Shown one piece after another: positions 62,209-64,000 of a stretch of 64,000 nucleotides of DNA. Every line of letters begins with the position of its first letter. The stretch's first letter is position 1. Origin of the DNA: JAGTVG01 sp964543195. Its GTDB lineage: Bacteria > Bacteroidota > Bacteroidia > Cytophagales > Cyclobacteriaceae. The notes beneath the pieces were generated by a model, which had not been told where the DNA came from, did no database searches, and saw only the letters and a list, made by a program, of their open reading frames with translations. The stretch is from NCBI GenBank assembly GCA_964543195.1, contig CAZIXF010000012.1, positions 1 to 64,000 on the forward strand. Reading direction: 5' to 3'. The translations under genes and the position numbers were made by a program.

Positions 62209-62817
62209 TCAGATTTCTTTGGTTATATCTTCACGTTTGAATTTTTTCTCAGCCAGCTCGGCCACCCAGAACATGGCCGCCGCCACCACGATGAGCAAAA
62301 GGGCAAAATACCCGTCCCTAATACCGAGCACATCCGTGACTTTTACAGGTCCCACATGACTGCTAAGGTAAAGTTTTTCCCAGAGTGGAAAGGTTTCACC
62401 GAAAAGCAGAATCCCGAGAAAACTTCCACCGATAAACCAGATGGCATCGATTTTCCCGATGGCGGCTGCAGAAAAACTGGTGCCCGGACAGAAACCGCCC
62501 ATGATAAAGCCGGCACCCATGATCACGCCACCCACGATACTGCTGTAGATATAATAATCGTTGATATAGACAATATCCAGGTCGATCAGTCCCATATAAT
62601 TGAAGAAGATCAATCCCAGCATGCCGGTAATGGCCGCCGTAAAGAATACTTTCAGCACAGTGGTATCATATCCATAAAACATGCCGGCCAGTTTGCGGCT
62701 TGATGAAAATCCTGCCTGTTCGAGTGCGAAACCAAAACCCAGCCCGATTGCAAAGGCAATAAGTAAGTTGATCTCGTTTGATACATTAAATAAAGGTACT
62801 ATTGGTCCCATAATCAA
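62209..62817 (-). CDS. YeeE/YedE family half-protein (second half)
   Basis: A 202-residue membrane protein with four or five helices. The conserved FGFALEQAGFSSSRKLAGMF and GAGFIMGGFCPGTSFSA motifs belong to the YeeE/YedE family, which imports thiosulfate or related sulfur species through a cysteine relay. Cys of GGFCPGT is in place. It overlaps the previous YeeE gene by 4 bp. In other bacteria both halves are fused in one chain; here they are separate. Confidence 0.88.
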   Translation of the reverse strand: MIMGPIVPLFNVSNEINLLIAFAIGLGFGFALEQAGFSSSRKLAGMFYGYDTTVLKVFFTAAITGMLGLIFFNYMGLIDLDIVYINDYYIYSSIVGGVIMGAGFIMGGFCPGTSFSAAAIGKIDAIWFIGGSFLGILLFGETFPLWEKLYLSSHVGPVKVTDVLGIRDGYFALLLIVVAAAMFWVAELAEKKFKREDITKEI

Positions 62818-63329
62818 ATCCAGTTTTTTCTAAATACATAAGCTAAAGCGAAGGCCGTTCCAAAAATGGCCATCATCGTTACGAATCCTGCCAGCGAAAG
62901 CACCGACATGCCGGTAAGCGCGGCACCACTGGTGCATCCACGGCCAAGCTGGGATCCGAAACCAAACAGCAAACCGCCTGCAGCAGCAAAAGCCAATCTG
63001 CGTTTTTTGGTGATCTTTGGTGATTTTTCAACCTTCCAGGTGAGTCTTCCGGAATACGCACCTGAAAGAAATCCCCCGATTATTACACCGGCAATTTCCA
63101 GTACAAGCCAGGTTTTTAATGGATTTTTTTCCGGATCAACGTATTTGCTGAAATAATCCGCCTTCTCTGCGTGGTCGGGTAACACCGTTTCAACACTGGC
63201 CACCACCATGCTCCGGGTGGCTCCGCTTGCTCCCAGTCCGCGGCCGGTCAGGTAAAAAGAGGCCAGCAGTACCAGGCCCAGTAATACCCCTGCCAGATAA
63301 GGATTCATATATTTTTTTGGTGTTTTCAT
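62814..63329 (-). CDS. YeeE/YedE family half-protein (first half)
   Basis: A 171-residue membrane protein with about four helices. FGFGSQLGRGCTSGAALTG is the YeeE signature with the conserved cysteine. Together with the downstream half it should form a complete thiosulfate/sulfur transporter. Between the first two helices there is a soluble loop of about 40 residues (DHAEKADYFSKYVDPEKNP). It starts 21 bp after the NrfD-type gene. Confidence 0.88.
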   Translation of the reverse strand: MKTPKKYMNPYLAGVLLGLVLLASFYLTGRGLGASGATRSMVVASVETVLPDHAEKADYFSKYVDPEKNPLKTWLVLEIAGVIIGGFLSGAYSGRLTWKVEKSPKITKKRRLAFAAAGGLLFGFGSQLGRGCTSGAALTGMSVLSLAGFVTMMAIFGTAFALAYVFRKNWI

Positions 63330-63350
63330 AATATTGTTTTATGAATTTAT

Positions 63351-64000
63351 TTAATACAAATAACGACTTTCCTGACCTGCATACACGATAATAAACCTTA
63401 ACACGACGTTTCCAACCAGGATCAGGAGACCAGGTATGTAAGCAGGAATATGCCTCCCCCTGATTTCCAGGAACTCCAGGATAGCCGGGACGACCATCCC
63501 CGTAAAAACCGCTATGGTCCAGAAAGGCAGTGTGTAGGGCCCGCCAAGAAACAGCTGGGCAGCCTCTATCTGCACTTCTGTACTCGCCAGAAAACCCATA
63601 AACATATGTATGATCAGGAAGATCTCGATCCCGATCAGAGCCAGGTCGATCCTGCTGAAAAGCCTTCTTTCCAGCTGATTCCTGGACACCATCATGATAG
63701 TGGCTGCGCCCGCCGATAATCCCGAGGCCAGGAAAAGAGGACCTAGGATGGAAGTGTTCCATAAGGGTCGAGCATTAAAAGCAGATAGCAGGATGCCGGT
63801 GTAAATACCCAGTATGACCGAGAAAAACACCATGATCCAGGCGAGGGTTTTCCGGTTTTCTATGAAAAAGGATTCCAGTTTATAAAGCCATTTAAATTTC
63901 CAGTCCCATCCCGGGAAAAGGTCCCGGATGTAGGTGGCCGACCATATGATCGACAAAGGGGTAACCACCATCAGGGTCCATGCCCCCCACGACATGGGAC
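63351..64000 (-). CDS. NrfD/PsrC-type membrane subunit (partial)
   Basis: At least 216 residues; the coding region continues past the right edge, as the codon before the visible Met is CCC, fitting the PMSWGAW start of a middle helix. Four to six helices are visible, with PLWNTSILGPLFLASGLSAGAATIMM and EVQIEAAQLFLGGPYTLPFW, and the end reads VVLRFIIVYAGQESRYLY. The family carries electrons from quinol to a molybdopterin enzyme (polysulfide, thiosulfate, nitrite). It heads the downstream sulfur genes. Any catalytic and iron-sulfur subunits would lie upstream, outside this window. Confidence 0.88.
   Translation of the reverse strand, partial: PMSWGAWTLMVVTPLSIIWSATYIRDLFPGWDWKFKWLYKLESFFIENRKTLAWIMVFFSVILGIYTGILLSAFNARPLWNTSILGPLFLASGLSAGAATIMMVSRNQLERRLFSRIDLALIGIEIFLIIHMFMGFLASTEVQIEAAQLFLGGPYTLPFWTIAVFTGMVVPAILEFLEIRGRHIPAYIPGLLILVGNVVLRFIIVYAGQESRYLY

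Noticed and set aside
63190..63762. A 190-codon frame spanning the NrfD and YeeE genes on the minus strand
   Set aside because: It crosses two well-supported genes in another frame and shows no family similarity.
1..64000. CRISPR arrays, rRNA, tRNA genes or intact IS elements
   Set aside because: No spaced direct repeats, no cloverleaf-like sequence in the gaps and no transposase frame were seen.

Overview
The window looks like chromosomal DNA of a member of the Bacteroidota, probably an anaerobic Bacteroidales or Marinilabiliales relative. Reasons: several promoters fit the Bacteroidota form (TTG, about 22-23 bp, then TAnnTTTG); Shine-Dalgarno sequences are mostly weak or absent; the block miaB, sigma-54 activator, lptE, Lys/Glu-rich TPR protein, secG has a typical Bacteroidota order; and there are lineage-typical small proteins (a Lacal_2735-type protein, a DUF2795 protein) and SiaB/SiaC-like partners. 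No rRNA, tRNA, CRISPR array, intact insertion sequence or prophage was found. Both ends are open, and the last gene runs off the right edge.

Layout. 0-7.7 kb: ZIP metal transporter, AI-2E permease, a GNAT acetyltransferase coupled to a 59-residue protein, a secreted YwqK/MORN-like repeat protein, and a GCS2-CBS ligase-like protein overlapped by an M14 aspartoacylase-like hydrolase. 7.8-19.2 kb: holA, a 1018-residue TPR protein and an outer-membrane barrel, then a dense operon of SPOR protein, exbB, exbD, tonB, folC, trmB and a PAP2 phosphatase. 19.2-28 kb: envelope enzymes (GT39, GH3-beta-lactamase fusion, GT2, flippase-like membrane protein), a stand-alone TrpF-like protein and a POT transporter. 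28.2-31.2 kb: a SiaB/SiaC pair facing groS-groL. 31.4-37.4 kb: a conserved hypothetical gene and the secG-to-miaB envelope block. 37.5-41.6 kb: YceI lipoprotein, pabB, a small holin-like membrane protein, xseA/xseB.

41.6-46.4 kb is looser and richer in A+T. It holds a TPR histidine kinase, a DoxX protein, a secreted CotH-kinase-like protein, long gaps, and what I read as the 5' remnant of a penicillin-binding protein 1C gene. 46.4-55.2 kb: DUF2795, ispD, queA, a lone FtsX-type permease, recA, a barrel plus PF10023 aminopeptidase pair, and a PhoB/PhoR-type two-component pair. 55.2-60 kb: hydroxyacid dehydrogenase, a QEWCG-motif lipid-anchored or membrane protein, a TIGR04282 glycosyltransferase, an NTPase, mobA and miaA.

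The most interesting stretch is the right end (61.0-64.0 kb, minus strand): an NrfD/PsrC-type quinone-interacting membrane subunit, two half-size YeeE/YedE (thiosulfate/sulfur transport) proteins, and two membrane-anchored rhodanese-fold proteins. Both rhodanese proteins lack the catalytic cysteine, and the second ends in a flexible tail with GGCS. With mobA nearby, this suggests a molybdopterin-dependent sulfur-compound respiration locus whose catalytic subunit lies just beyond the window, with sulfur uptake and non-enzymatic sulfur-binding proteins attached.
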